Assembly (NCBI RefSeq): GCF_001854805.1
Contig: NZ_MBLO01000276.1
Location: 1-64,000 of the forward strand
Reading direction: 5' to 3'
DNA: 64,000 nucleotides
From: Pseudofrankia coriaricola
GTDB lineage: Bacteria; Actinomycetota; Actinomycetes; Frankiales; Frankiaceae
The notes beneath the pieces were generated by a model. The model was not told the origin of the DNA. It saw only the letters and a list, made by a program, of their open reading frames with translations, and did no database searches. This document shows positions 37,192 through 46,731 of the stretch, one piece after another (the stretch's first letter is position 1; every line of letters starts with the position of its first letter). A program made the position numbers and the translations under genes.

Positions 37192-38420
37192 GGCACGATC
37201 CTCGGGGTCGGGACGGGGAGGATGAACTTCCCACCCCGTCGCAGGTACTCGCCCTGCTGCTTCATGATTTCGTCGGCAAAGTTCCAGGCCAACAGGAGCA
37301 CGTAGTCGGGCTGCTCGACGAGCAGGGCCGCTGGCTCACGGATAGGCAGGTGCATGCCGGGCATGTACCTGCCTTGCTTGTGCACGTTGCGGTCGACGAC
37401 GAACTCGACCAGATCGGTCCCGATGCCGACGTAGTTGAGCAGCGTGCTGCCTTTGGCCGCCGCCCCGTAGGCGGCGACCCGCTTCCCGCCGGCCCGTAGC
37501 GACCCGAGCAGCGCGCGCAGGTCGGCGCGGATCCGCTCGACCGCCACCCCGAAGTCGGCGTAGTAGTCGAACGTGGTCATGCCGGCGTTCGCCTCGGCGG
37601 CCAGGTAGCCGCGCACAGCGTCGCTGACATGCTCGCGCGGGCCGATGTGCCAGCGCAGCGTGCCACCGTGCAGTTCAGGGAAGTACTCGACGTCGTTGAG
37701 GAACAACCCGTGCCGACGGACCAGCGTGTCGACCGCCGTGCAGGAGTAGTAGCAGAAGTGCTCGTGATAGACGGTGTCGAACTCGCGATGCTCGACCAGG
37801 TCGCGCACGTACGGGTTCTCCACGGTGATCAGCCCGTTCTCCGCGACGAGTATTGCCATCCCGGCGACGAAGTCGTTGAGCTCGGGGACGTGCGCCATCA
37901 CATTGTTCGCAATGATCACGTCAGCATTCCCGCGCTCGGCGACGATCTGTCTGGCGAGTTCGCTGCCGAAGAACTCGGCGAGTGTCGGCACGCCCACCGC
38001 CGCCGCGGCGGCGGCCTGGTCGGGTGCTGGATCGATCCCGAGCACCGGTACTCCGCGCTCGACAAAGTTGCGGAGCAGGTAGCCATCGTTGCTGGCCAGC
38101 TCCACGACCAGACTGTCGCCGTCGAGCCCGCGCCGCTCGATCAGTCCGACCGCGTGCTCGCGTGAGTGCCGCAGCAGGTGTTCGGAGAAGGAGGAGAAGT
38201 AAAGATAGTTGTCGACGAAGAGCTGCTCCGGCGGCACCTCCTCGAGGATCTGCACCAGCGAACACGCCGAGCAGAAGGCAACATCGAGCGGGAACCGCGC
38301 CTCCGGGTCGGCCAGCCCGTCCTCGGTGACCAGCGCGTCAGCCAGTGGGGTTGTGCCGAGCGAGAGGAACGGTTTGAGGCCGGTCTGTCCGCAGGACCGG
38401 CAGCCCAGCAGGTCGCTCAC
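37188..38420 (-). CDS. Sugar C-methyltransferase-type SAM enzyme (zinc-binding), 2
   Basis: Paralog (410 residues) of the adjacent methyltransferase. It has Cys pairs CRSC (7-10) and CSAC (about 52-55), a core SAM site around [12 protein letters not shown], the EH-containing YHEHFCYYS typical of C-methyltransferases, and a C-terminal half with [18 protein letters not shown] and [16 protein letters not shown]. This one is closest to the classical NDP-hexose 3-C-methyltransferases. The GTG at 38420 sits in the epimerase stop (GTGA), so I reject the roughly 69 arginine-rich residues that would extend it upstream. Confidence 0.85.
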   Translation of the reverse strand: MSDLLGCRSCGQTGLKPFLSLGTTPLADALVTEDGLADPEARFPLDVAFCSACSLVQILEEVPPEQLFVDNYLYFSSFSEHLLRHSREHAVGLIERRGLDGDSLVVELASNDGYLLRNFVERGVPVLGIDPAPDQAAAAAAVGVPTLAEFFGSELARQIVAERGNADVIIANNVMAHVPELNDFVAGMAILVAENGLITVENPYVRDLVEHREFDTVYHEHFCYYSCTAVDTLVRRHGLFLNDVEYFPELHGGTLRWHIGPREHVSDAVRGYLAAEANAGMTTFDYYADFGVAVERIRADLRALLGSLRAGGKRVAAYGAAAKGSTLLNYVGIGTDLVEFVVDRNVHKQGRYMPGMHLPIREPAALLVEQPDYVLLLAWNFADEIMKQQGEYLRRGGKFILPVPTPRIVP

Positions 38421-39493
38421 GAGGCGTCCGGGCCGTCGGCTCCAGTGCCCGCGGCGTGGGAGCCCGTCAGCGCCGTGAAACGCAGTGAGTCGTTGAGAAC
38501 GCCCTGCTCGATCAGCTCCTGAATCCGGCGGATCCGCTGGAAGCGCGCGCCGACCAGGTCGTCGTGCGTGAGCGCCTCGGCGAGGAACGTGGTGTACAGC
38601 TCCTCGACTCCCTTGCGCACCGTCCACACCGGCTGGAAGGACGGGAAGGTGTCGGCGAACCGGTCACAGTCGACCCGATAGTTACGCTTGTCTGGGCTGG
38701 CACCGTCCGCGAAAGTGATTTTGCAGTTCGGGACGACCTCCTCGACGATCTCGGCAACGTCACGGATCCGGTAGTTCTCGCTGGTCCGGCCGATGTTGTA
38801 CGCCTCCAGGTGGATCTTCTCCCGGGGAGCCTCGCAGACAGCCTGCATCGCGCGCGCGATGTCCTCGATGTGCACCAGCGGCCGCCACGGGGTGCCATCG
38901 CTCTTCATGCGCACCTCGCCGGTGGTGATTGCGTACCCGGTCAGGTTGTTCACGACGAGGTCGCCACGCAGCCGGGCCGATACGCCGTACGCGGTCGCGT
39001 TGCGCAGGAACACCGGGCTGAAGGCGTCGTCGGCGAGCTCGGCCAGACCCTTCTCAGCCATCACCTTCGACTCGCCGTACGGAGTGACCGGGTAAAAGTC
39101 GGCGGTCTCGTCGATCGGCGCGTCGCCATGTGCGCCGTAGAGGCTGCATGACGAGGAGAAGACGAACCTGGAGACCCCGGCCGCCTTCGCGGCCCGCGCC
39201 ACGCTGATGGTGGCGTGAGCGTTGATGTCGTACGTGGTCTGCGGGTTGAGGTCGCCGAGCGGGTCATTGGAGATCGCCGCGAGGTGAACGACCGCGTCGA
39301 AGCCCTCAAGGTGGCTGGGCGTGATGTCACGGATGTCCGCCCGGACCGCGGGGACAGTGGGCGGCTCCGCGCCGATGGTGCAGTCGGCGAACAGGCCACT
39401 GTCCAGGCCGGCGACATCATGGCCGGCCTGCAGGAAGAGCGGGACCAGACGGGTGCCGATATAGCCGTCGTGGCCGGTGACGAGGATGCGCAT
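38417..39493 (-). CDS. NAD-dependent epimerase/dehydratase (extended SDR)
   Basis: Extended short-chain dehydrogenase acting on a nucleotide sugar. The nucleotide-binding GxxGxxG is GHDGYIG near the start; the catalytic triad residues appear as SSSCSLYG and the YxxxK of YGESK. It has 358 residues from the ATG at 39493; an open lead upstream of that is not conserved. It follows rfbF by four bases, so it likely uses a CDP-sugar. It could be an epimerase, reductase or a dehydratase; the family alone does not decide. No separate CDP-glucose 4,6-dehydratase (RfbG) is in the window. Confidence 0.85.
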   Translation of the reverse strand: MRILVTGHDGYIGTRLVPLFLQAGHDVAGLDSGLFADCTIGAEPPTVPAVRADIRDITPSHLEGFDAVVHLAAISNDPLGDLNPQTTYDINAHATISVARAAKAAGVSRFVFSSSCSLYGAHGDAPIDETADFYPVTPYGESKVMAEKGLAELADDAFSPVFLRNATAYGVSARLRGDLVVNNLTGYAITTGEVRMKSDGTPWRPLVHIEDIARAMQAVCEAPREKIHLEAYNIGRTSENYRIRDVAEIVEEVVPNCKITFADGASPDKRNYRVDCDRFADTFPSFQPVWTVRKGVEELYTTFLAEALTHDDLVGARFQRIRRIQELIEQGVLNDSLRFTALTGSHAAGTGADGPDAS

Positions 39494-39497
39494 GTTG

Positions 39498-40280
39498 TCA
39501 GGCCCAAACCTTCCACGGAGCGTTGCCGGAGTCCCAGAGCGACTGGAGCAGCCTGCGATCACGGACAGTGTCCATGCACTGCCAGAAGCCGCCGTGCCGG
39601 TAGGCCATCAGCTGACCGTCCTTGGCCAGCTCCTCCAACGGCTCCTTCTCGAACTGGGTGAGGTCGCCTTCGATGTAGTCGAAGATTCCGGGCTCGAGGA
39701 CGAAGAAGGCACCGTTGATCCAGCCTTCGCCAGTCTGCGGCTTCTCCGAGAACTCCGTGATCCGGCTGTCGTCGTCGATCTCGAGGTGGCCGAACCGGGC
39801 GGGCGGGCGCACCGCCGTCAGGGTCGCCAGCTTGCCGTGCGCGCGGTGGAAGTCGAGCAGCGCGTGGAGGTCGATGTCGGACACACCATCGCCCCAGGTG
39901 AGCATGAATGTGCCCTCGGTGCCGATCCACCGCTGGAGCCGCTTGATGCGGCCGCCGGTGTTCGTATCCTGGCCGGTCTCGACCAGGCTGATGCTCCAGT
40001 CCTCGCGGTGGCCGTCGGCCTCGTGTTGGTACACGGTCCCGTCTCGGAGCGACACGGTCAGGTCGCTGGCGAGCGACGCGTAGTCCACGAGCCATCGCTT
40101 GATGTATTCGCCACGGTATCCGAGCGCGACGGCGAAATCGGTGAGACCGAAGTGCGCATAGTACTTCATGATGTGCCACATGATCGGCTGATTACCGATC
40201 TCCACCATCGGCTTGGGTTTGATGGTGGTCTCCTCGGCGAGCCTGCTGCCAAGTCCTCCGGCCAGGATTCCGATTTTCAT
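39498..40280 (-). CDS. rfbF: Glucose-1-phosphate cytidylyltransferase RfbF
   Basis: Makes CDP-glucose from CTP and glucose-1-phosphate, the entry to CDP-deoxysugars. The start MKIGILAGGLGSRLAEET, PKPMVEIGNQPIMWHIMK, the metal-binding WGDGVSDID and the late FWQCMDTVRD are all as in family members. It has 260 residues from the ATG at 40280, with GGGGGGA just upstream; the four extra codons upstream are not needed. It leads a tight operon with the epimerase, two methyltransferases and the Nudix gene. Confidence 0.94.
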   Translation of the reverse strand: MKIGILAGGLGSRLAEETTIKPKPMVEIGNQPIMWHIMKYYAHFGLTDFAVALGYRGEYIKRWLVDYASLASDLTVSLRDGTVYQHEADGHREDWSISLVETGQDTNTGGRIKRLQRWIGTEGTFMLTWGDGVSDIDLHALLDFHRAHGKLATLTAVRPPARFGHLEIDDDSRITEFSEKPQTGEGWINGAFFVLEPGIFDYIEGDLTQFEKEPLEELAKDGQLMAYRHGGFWQCMDTVRDRRLLQSLWDSGNAPWKVWA

Positions 40281-40702
40281 GTCCCCCCTCACGACCCGGC
40301 GCTACCGAGGCACCGGGAGTACGACCACACAGCACGATCGCACGCCCGGTGGCTCGACAGACCGAATATGACTGAAAACCTTGGTGAATCTGTCAGACGT
40401 CATCTCGAAACATCGCCGTGACCTATACCGCGACGGTGTCGGAAGTAAGATCACGACTACTCCGGTCGGCCGGGCCCGACGCGCCATGGTGGCCAGCCGA
40501 CGAGGGTGACATGGACAAGGTGGTCATGTGCCGGAGGCGGGCGGCCACGACACGATCCCGTTCGAACATTGGCACGATCCCCTATGTGTCTCAAGTAAGG
40601 GTCGAACAGCTATGGCGTAGATCACGTGGGCCGCGGCACGGGACTGCCTTCGGGCCGCTACCAGCCCTTTCGGCCGATACGCTAAGTCACACGGTGTCGA
40701 CG
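40281..40702. other. Intergenic region upstream of rfbF
   Basis: About 420 bases between rfbF and the next upstream glycosyltransferase gene. It should contain the rfbF operon promoter. No gene, repeat or clear promoter motif could be supported. Confidence 0.35.
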
Positions 40703-41692
40703 TCACGACGCCGACAGACCACTGCGCGGCTTCTTGGTGACCGTGGCTCGAATCTCGCCAGCCATGTGCCGCCAGTAGGGCCGAGCCCAGTGGCGCGCGA
40801 GGGCGTCCAGACAGCGCCCCTGCTCGGCGAGACCCAGCTCGGCCTTCCGGACCGACGCCGCTATCTGGATGGTCATCTGCGTGAACGGCAGCGACTTGCG
40901 CTTGCGCAGCGCCGGGTCGAACCAGGCCGCACGGTCCTGGTAGTCAGGGTTCGCGTTCACCGAGTTGTCCTCGTGGAAACGCCGGTGGAACAATCGCTCT
41001 GGCACCTCCAGGAAGCGGCCACGCAACGCCATCTCCGCGAGAAGGACCACGTCCGACCCGACGAACCGGTCGATCAGTCTGGTCTCGCGCAGCACCTCCA
41101 TCCGCATCACACCGAACACGGCGTGATACTCGGTGCGGGTCGCGAGGAAATGCGCCAGCCGTTCGTGCGGGGTCGGCTCCCGGAGGTCCATCCCGTCCTC
41201 GAATTCGCCCACGACCTGATCGTCCTTGTCGATGACCAGGGTCTTGGGGTAGGCGAGTACGGCTTCGGGGCCGAACTCCTCCAGCGCGGTCACGCATCTG
41301 GACACGTAGGTCGGCGCGCACCGGTCGTCATGGGCCGTCCATTTGAAGTACTCGCCTTGGGCGGCGTCGAAGGCGCGGTTGTAGTTCCAGGCGGCACCGC
41401 GGTTCTCCGGCGACCGCAGGTAGGTCACCCGGTTGTCGCGCTCGGCCGCCTCGCGGCAGATGCTCTCCGTGGCGTCCGTGCTGCCGTTGTCAGCGAGCAG
41501 GAGCTGCATGTTCGGGTAGTCCTGGGCGATCAGCGACTCCAGCGACCGCGCGAGGTAGTTCTCGCCGTTGAAGACCGGCAAGGCGACCGTCACGAGTGGG
41601 GCACGTCCCGTGACCGGCCTCAGGCCGTCGCCGCCCAACGACTTCGCCAGCGGACTGGCTGGATTCTGGTCTGGCGTCGCCGCCATGGTCAT
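40703..41692 (-). CDS. Glycosyltransferase family 2
   Basis: A 329-residue GT-A enzyme: VTVALPVFNGENYLARSLESL, LLADNGSTDAT and the metal-binding WTAHDDRCAP are clear. The lead of about 30 residues is unconserved. GGAGG is about nine bases upstream of the ATG at 41692. It lies 64 bases after the flippase stop and is the last gene of that group. The donor sugar is unknown. Confidence 0.88.
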   Translation of the reverse strand: MTMAATPDQNPASPLAKSLGGDGLRPVTGRAPLVTVALPVFNGENYLARSLESLIAQDYPNMQLLLADNGSTDATESICREAAERDNRVTYLRSPENRGAAWNYNRAFDAAQGEYFKWTAHDDRCAPTYVSRCVTALEEFGPEAVLAYPKTLVIDKDDQVVGEFEDGMDLREPTPHERLAHFLATRTEYHAVFGVMRMEVLRETRLIDRFVGSDVVLLAEMALRGRFLEVPERLFHRRFHEDNSVNANPDYQDRAAWFDPALRKRKSLPFTQMTIQIAASVRKAELGLAEQGRCLDALARHWARPYWRHMAGEIRATVTKKPRSGLSAS

Positions 41693-41756
41693 GTCGAGGT
41701 CCCTCCCCCGAGACGCGGCGTCCTCAGCCGCTCCTGGGCAACGCCTGGCTGGCTTG

Positions 41757-43571
41757 TCAAGCCGTCGGCGCGTTCGCGCGTCCGGCGCCGGCGAAACGCC
41801 GGAGATCTTGCAATGCGGGCGGGCGGACCAGCACCATCAGGCCGACATAGCAGATCGCGCCCACCGCGACGGACAACGACAGGTTGGCGACGGCCAGCAC
41901 CCCGGCCCGCCCGACGCAGTACTGGACGCCGGCCACCAGCGCCGACATGACCAGGGTGGCCCACAGGTACGGCCAGAGCGTCCGGACCAACTCGGACTGC
42001 CGTGCGCCGATCAGCCGGAACGGGATCGCGAACCCGGGGGACAGGAGCAGCAGGATGACGATCCCATAGGCCGCCGCGACGCCGTTCACCCCCCATGGCA
42101 GGCCCGCGAAATAGCTACCGAGCATCAGCAGGCCGGAGAAGATTCCCCAGCGCAGCAGGAGGTCGGTCCGGCCTTGGCTCTGGTAGATGACCCCGACGCT
42201 GAAGCTCACCGACTGGATGCCGCCGATCGGCGCCAGGATCTGGATCAGGCCTACCAGCGTTCCCCACTTGTCGCCGAGCACGACGTGGACCAGATTGTTC
42301 GCGACGACGGCCAGCAGCGCCATCGCCGGGAAACAAATCAGAGCACTGACCGCGCAGGCTCGGAAGTAGATGCGACGAACCTCCGGATGATCGTCCTTGA
42401 TGCGCGAGAGCCCCGCGAACATGACTTCCTGTAGCGCCGTCAGAACGGAGGTGACAGGATACATCAGCACGCGCTGCGCGAGGCCGTAAAAGCCGAGCGG
42501 GCCAGCTCCGAGGAATCGGCCGACGATGATCTTGTCGCCGTTCAACAGAAAGAAGTTGAAGATGTTGAAGGCGCTGAGGTTCGCGCTGAAGCCGAGGAGC
42601 TGGCGGATGTCCGCGAAGGAGAAGTGGATGCTGGGCCGCCAGGACGACGTGAACCAGACGATCAGCGTGATCACGGCATAGCCGGCCACGTTGCCGACGA
42701 CCAGTGACCACACTCCCGCACCCAGGATGCCGAGCGTGATCGAGCAGACGGCGCTGAAGAGCGTGCCGATGATGTTCGCGGCGGCCACGGCGCCGAACTT
42801 GAGGTCGCGGCGCAGCAGCCACTGCTGGAGGTCGCCGGCACTGAGCATGAACAGGCTCAGACCGATCACCTGGAGGACCGGAGTCAGGGCCGAGTCGCCA
42901 TAGGCCAACGACAGCAGCGGTGCGACCAGGGCAAGCACACCGGTCAGGCCGAGCCCCAACCCGAGGTTCAGAAAGAAGACGCTGCTGAGCAGATTCTGGT
43001 CGGACTCCTGCCGCTGGACCACCGCCATGCCAGTGCCAAAACCACGCACGATCTCCAGGAATGCCAGGACGACCAGCGCCATCGTCATCAGGCCGAACGC
43101 CCTGGGCTCCAGGATGCGCGCCATCGCGATCTGGACGACCAGCCGGATGATCTGCACGCCGATCTGGTTGAGCGACATCCAGCGAATCCCGTGCACCATC
43201 GAGCCGTGAGCGGGTGTCCCGTCGCGCGGTGCCGTCCGCGCCGCGCCGCCAGGTGCCGCCGGCGGCTCGGTGAGATCGACGAGACCATCGAGCCGTTCCT
43301 CGCTCCACCGGTCCCGGACCATCGCGGGTGCGTTGACGAAACGAGCATTGCTTGGGCGCAAGGTGTCCGACGAGTCGTAGCCATCGACCCGCATGAGATC
43401 CGCCGGATCAAGAAAGGTCTCGGGCGCGTCGGCGGGGAAGGCGGGGATCGCGGGGATCGTCTCCCCGGTAGGGGACGATCCAGAGGCGGCCGGAAGCGCC
43501 GCGGGCGGCCGGCCACCCGGGTTGGAGTGAGTACGGTGCCGACGCTCACGCGTCGGCTCAGCCCGAGTCAC
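41757..43571 (-). CDS. Polysaccharide flippase (Wzx/TuaB-like, MOP superfamily)
   Basis: Polytopic membrane protein predicted to flip lipid-linked repeat units across the membrane. About 115-120 hydrophilic residues precede the membrane part; then 12-14 helices, beginning near SLNQIGVQIIRLVVQIAMAR. GTGMAVVQRQ, and GDKIIVGRFLGAGPLGFYGL in the second half, are characteristic of the polysaccharide exporter branch. It has 604 residues from a GTG at 43571. A shorter start near the first helix (for example at the Met in GSMVHGIRW) is possible, since the lead is not conserved. Together with the Wzy- and Wzz-like genes it completes the export set. Confidence 0.87.
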   Translation of the reverse strand: MTRAEPTRERRHRTHSNPGGRPPAALPAASGSSPTGETIPAIPAFPADAPETFLDPADLMRVDGYDSSDTLRPSNARFVNAPAMVRDRWSEERLDGLVDLTEPPAAPGGAARTAPRDGTPAHGSMVHGIRWMSLNQIGVQIIRLVVQIAMARILEPRAFGLMTMALVVLAFLEIVRGFGTGMAVVQRQESDQNLLSSVFFLNLGLGLGLTGVLALVAPLLSLAYGDSALTPVLQVIGLSLFMLSAGDLQQWLLRRDLKFGAVAAANIIGTLFSAVCSITLGILGAGVWSLVVGNVAGYAVITLIVWFTSSWRPSIHFSFADIRQLLGFSANLSAFNIFNFFLLNGDKIIVGRFLGAGPLGFYGLAQRVLMYPVTSVLTALQEVMFAGLSRIKDDHPEVRRIYFRACAVSALICFPAMALLAVVANNLVHVVLGDKWGTLVGLIQILAPIGGIQSVSFSVGVIYQSQGRTDLLLRWGIFSGLLMLGSYFAGLPWGVNGVAAAYGIVILLLLSPGFAIPFRLIGARQSELVRTLWPYLWATLVMSALVAGVQYCVGRAGVLAVANLSLSVAVGAICYVGLMVLVRPPALQDLRRFAGAGRANAPTA

Positions 43572-43666
43572 GGTTGATCACCTGGCACGGACCGAACGGA
43601 TCGCGAGCAGCGACCAGACGGGTGGTGCGCGGGTGTCCTCCACACCTCGCCATCGCGGTTCAAGAG

Positions 43667-45037
43667 TCAGCCACCCTGCCGACGGACATGCGCGCTGCCC
43701 CCGGCGGGGGTGCTCCGATACTCATCCGTCGATCCTCCGACCGTGCCACGCGTCCCCGTCCCCCTTGGCTCCGTCAGGAGAGGAATGACCTCCGCCCGGA
43801 CATCGAGCTTGTCAAGAAACGCCCGTACCTCGTCCAGGTACAGCGCGTTGGGCAGCAGTACCCGATCGATGTCCATGCCGGCGATCTCTTCGGGCGCGAG
43901 CACCCGATGTCCAGTACCGGGGATGAACGTTCCCTGCTTGTTCGGGTTCAGGTCGACGACTCCCGCGACCGCCGCCCCGGCGCCGACGACGTTGAGGAAG
44001 TTCACCCCCTTGGCACCGGCACCCCAGACCAGGACCCGCCCCGAGGTCAGATCGGGCTGGGCCTGTGCATCCGCGCCCGTGTGCCGCGCCTTGGTATCCA
44101 TACCCGCCGTTGGGCCGCGGCCAGGCGTCGCCTCGCCGGCGAACTCCTTTGTCCAGCGGCCGACCACGTCGCGATAGCGGCTTCCGAAACGGCGCCCGCT
44201 CGCGACGTAGTCACCGACCGTACCCATCACATCACCCGGCGCGAGAGTGCCCGGCGCGATGTCCCGAGAGGCCCGCGCCGTTCTCGCCTCGACCCACAGG
44301 AACTGGTCACCGAACGCGGTGCCGGTACCCGTGACGTCGAACCCGGCCGCGGTGATGACGGCGGCCAGTCCGGCAGGCGAGAAGTACGTGACGTGCGGGT
44401 AGATGTAGTCCCAGGCCCCGGCCTCGCTAAGCATGAAGCCGCCGTTGGGCACCTCGAGGTACATCGACGCGTCCCGCTCACCGAGCGCGTCCCGTATGTT
44501 GCGCAGGAACGCGAGCGGGTTCTCGATGTGCTCGAGAACATGCCGGCAGACGACGAAATCTCCGGGCAGGTCGCTGTAGCGCGGACCGTAGTAGTCGACG
44601 ATGAAGGCGACGTCAGCGTCCTCGGCCCGGTCGGGCCCCACATAGGTGGGGTCGTATCCCGTTCCGGACGAGCCGGCGAGCCGGCAGAGTTCCCGAAGGA
44701 AGTCGCCCTTGCCCGAGCCGATCTCGACGATCGAGCGTGCGGCGAGACCGTGCGTGTCGACGAGGCGACGCGCCAGGGCGGCTGAGAAGGCGCGGAAGGT
44801 ACCCGAGTAGTGCAACGAGTTGTCGTAGTGGCCGTCGTACTCGAGCAGGTCGGGGTCGAAGGCGACGTTCACGACCGTCCCGCAGACGCCGCACAGGTGC
44901 AGGTCAAGCGAGCGTCGGACCGCTCCTAGCGCATCTTCCTCGGTCGAGCAGAGCACCCCGATGATCACCGGAGTGCGGTCCACGACGATCAGCGGCTCAA
45001 GTGCAGGGGCCTGACAGGCGGGACAGGTCTGCCGCAT
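43667..45037 (-). CDS. Sugar methyltransferase-type SAM enzyme (zinc-binding), 3
   Basis: Third member of the zinc-binding methyltransferase group in the locus (456 residues). N-terminal Cys pairs are CPAC (5-8) and CGVC (about 58-61), motif I is IVEIGSGKGDF, VCRHVLEHIE follows, and the C-terminal half has VLVWGAGAKGVNFLNVVGAG and VDLNPNKQGTF. It is most like the first copy but has an extra disordered, Gly/Thr-rich insert of roughly 45 residues before that half and a disordered tail. The ATG at 45037 begins at MRQTCPAC; upstream residues are unlike the family. It is separated from the flippase gene by about 95 bases. Confidence 0.82.
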   Translation of the reverse strand: MRQTCPACQAPALEPLIVVDRTPVIIGVLCSTEEDALGAVRRSLDLHLCGVCGTVVNVAFDPDLLEYDGHYDNSLHYSGTFRAFSAALARRLVDTHGLAARSIVEIGSGKGDFLRELCRLAGSSGTGYDPTYVGPDRAEDADVAFIVDYYGPRYSDLPGDFVVCRHVLEHIENPLAFLRNIRDALGERDASMYLEVPNGGFMLSEAGAWDYIYPHVTYFSPAGLAAVITAAGFDVTGTGTAFGDQFLWVEARTARASRDIAPGTLAPGDVMGTVGDYVASGRRFGSRYRDVVGRWTKEFAGEATPGRGPTAGMDTKARHTGADAQAQPDLTSGRVLVWGAGAKGVNFLNVVGAGAAVAGVVDLNPNKQGTFIPGTGHRVLAPEEIAGMDIDRVLLPNALYLDEVRAFLDKLDVRAEVIPLLTEPRGTGTRGTVGGSTDEYRSTPAGGSAHVRRQGG

Positions 45038-45378
45038 GTCAGAAATCCCGCGCCGGGTTGGCCACGTGGTGGTGCGCCGACGACGTGCCAGGCCTGGCTG
45101 GCGACGTCTCAGCCAGGACAGGGACGTCCGGTCTCGCCAGACTGGACACCACGGCAAGGCCTCCGGAGTAGGTGTGGGCCGGTATCGGTCGGCCTGTTCG
45201 CTGGGACGCGTTCGTCATGGTGCCAGGGCACGCCGGCCGTCGTTTCTGTCGGCCGGGCAACCTTGTCGCCGGAACCAGGCGCTTACCAGTTCCTGGCCCA
45301 AGGCCAGCGAGGAGAAGTTCGTCGAGCCGTGGGATGCCGCGCGCCGGTCGCAACCGCTGGCATCTCGGTCGCGCCCCC
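45038..45378. other. Intergenic region upstream of the third methyltransferase
   Basis: About 340 bases between two minus-strand genes. The short frames here are unconserved. No terminator or promoter motif stands out. Confidence 0.3.
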
Positions 45379-46731
45379 TCAGGCCTGCGCGACGGTGACA
45401 GCGCAGAGTAGCCGGTCGTAGACCTGGACGTACTCGCGAGCGGAATGTCGCCACGAGAGCTCGTTTTCGATGCGCTTCTGCCCGGTCAGGCCCAGCTCCT
45501 CGCGCTTCCCTGGATCGTCGATGAGCTCACCCAGCGCGTCCGCGAACGACTTCGGGTCGTCAGTGGCCGCATATATGGCGGCCCCGGCGGCGCTGACCCG
45601 CGTCTCGGTGAGGTCATAGGCGACGACTGGCAGGCCGAACGCCATGTACTCGAGCGTCTTGTTCATGGTGGAGACCTCGTTCAGCGGGCTGCGCGGGTCC
45701 GGGGAGAGGCCGACGTCCGCCGACGACAGATAATCCTTGATCATCTGATCATCGGCTCGACCGGTGAACTCGACCCAGTCGTCCAGGTCCAGCCGGCTCA
45801 CCTGCTCCTTCAGGAGAGCCAGGCAGTCACCGAAGCCCATGAGCACGAAGTGGCAGTCGGCGCGACCCAGCACGTGAACGTAGTAGTCGATCGCCTCCAC
45901 CAGCCCGTCGACACCGTCCTGCGGACCCATGACACCCAGGTAGGCGGCCATGTGCGCACGCCCACGGCGAAGCTCCGGGCGGGGAGGCACGGGATGCAGC
46001 TTGGCCGGGTCGGGGCCGCTGCGGACGATCGTGACATCCTCGGGGTCACGCTGCCCGCGGGTCAGCGCGATCTGCCGGTAGGACTCGTTCGTAACCACCA
46101 CGTGGTCAGCGAACCGCTGGTTGCCGCGCTCCAGCAACAACAGCAGTCGGTGCAGCAGGTCACCATCCCGTTGGAAACGGGACCGGTAGACCTCGGGGCA
46201 CAGGTCGTGGTGGTCGAAGACAAACTTCTTACCGAACGGCTTGTAGAACAACGCGAGCGCCCAGTATGTGTCCGGCGGGTTACACGCCTGGATCACATCG
46301 AAGCCGGTTCGCCACGCGACCATGAACGACAGAAGAAATGTGCGCAGCCAACAGTAGCCAAACTCGAGGACGTAGCTCAGCACACCCGCCGTCTGGGGCG
46401 CTCCTCGATACGTCCAGATGTGGACCCCGTCGGCGACCTGATGCCTGCGCTCGCCAGGGCCCCGTGGACAGATGACCGAGACTACGTAGCCGGCCTTGAC
46501 CAGCGACTGAGCCTCCTGCCAGACCCGCCGGTCAATACGAACCGGCAGGTTCTGGACCACGATGAGCACTCGTCGCCCGCGCCGCCGGCCACCGGCACCG
46601 AGGCTGGTCACGCCCGCGCGTTCCGCGTCGAGCGTCGAATCCAGCGTGCCGGCCGAATGGCCGTTCAGCGAGTAGGCGGTCGACGGCGCGTCGATGGATG
46701 ACACGAGTCCGACCTCTTCTTGCCCCACCAT
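45379..46731 (-). CDS. Glycosyltransferase family 4 (GT-B)
   Basis: A GT-B enzyme of 450 residues from the ATG at 46731 (long G run just before it). Another start, GTG 46707, has AGAAGAGG at good spacing and may be the true one. A disordered lead of about 50 residues precedes VLIVVQNLPVRIDRRVWQEA. FDHHDLCPEVYRSRF and the donor-site AYLGVMGPQDGVDGLVEA and TLEYMAFGLPVVAYDL are typical of the family. It is the first gene of the polysaccharide locus on this strand. Confidence 0.87.
   Translation of the reverse strand: MVGQEEVGLVSSIDAPSTAYSLNGHSAGTLDSTLDAERAGVTSLGAGGRRRGRRVLIVVQNLPVRIDRRVWQEAQSLVKAGYVVSVICPRGPGERRHQVADGVHIWTYRGAPQTAGVLSYVLEFGYCWLRTFLLSFMVAWRTGFDVIQACNPPDTYWALALFYKPFGKKFVFDHHDLCPEVYRSRFQRDGDLLHRLLLLLERGNQRFADHVVVTNESYRQIALTRGQRDPEDVTIVRSGPDPAKLHPVPPRPELRRGRAHMAAYLGVMGPQDGVDGLVEAIDYYVHVLGRADCHFVLMGFGDCLALLKEQVSRLDLDDWVEFTGRADDQMIKDYLSSADVGLSPDPRSPLNEVSTMNKTLEYMAFGLPVVAYDLTETRVSAAGAAIYAATDDPKSFADALGELIDDPGKREELGLTGQKRIENELSWRHSAREYVQVYDRLLCAVTVAQA

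Noticed and set aside
38421-38627. Upstream extension of the second methyltransferase
   Set aside because: The 69 residues are arginine- and glycine-rich and overlap the coding part of the epimerase; GTG 38420 is coupled to the epimerase stop.
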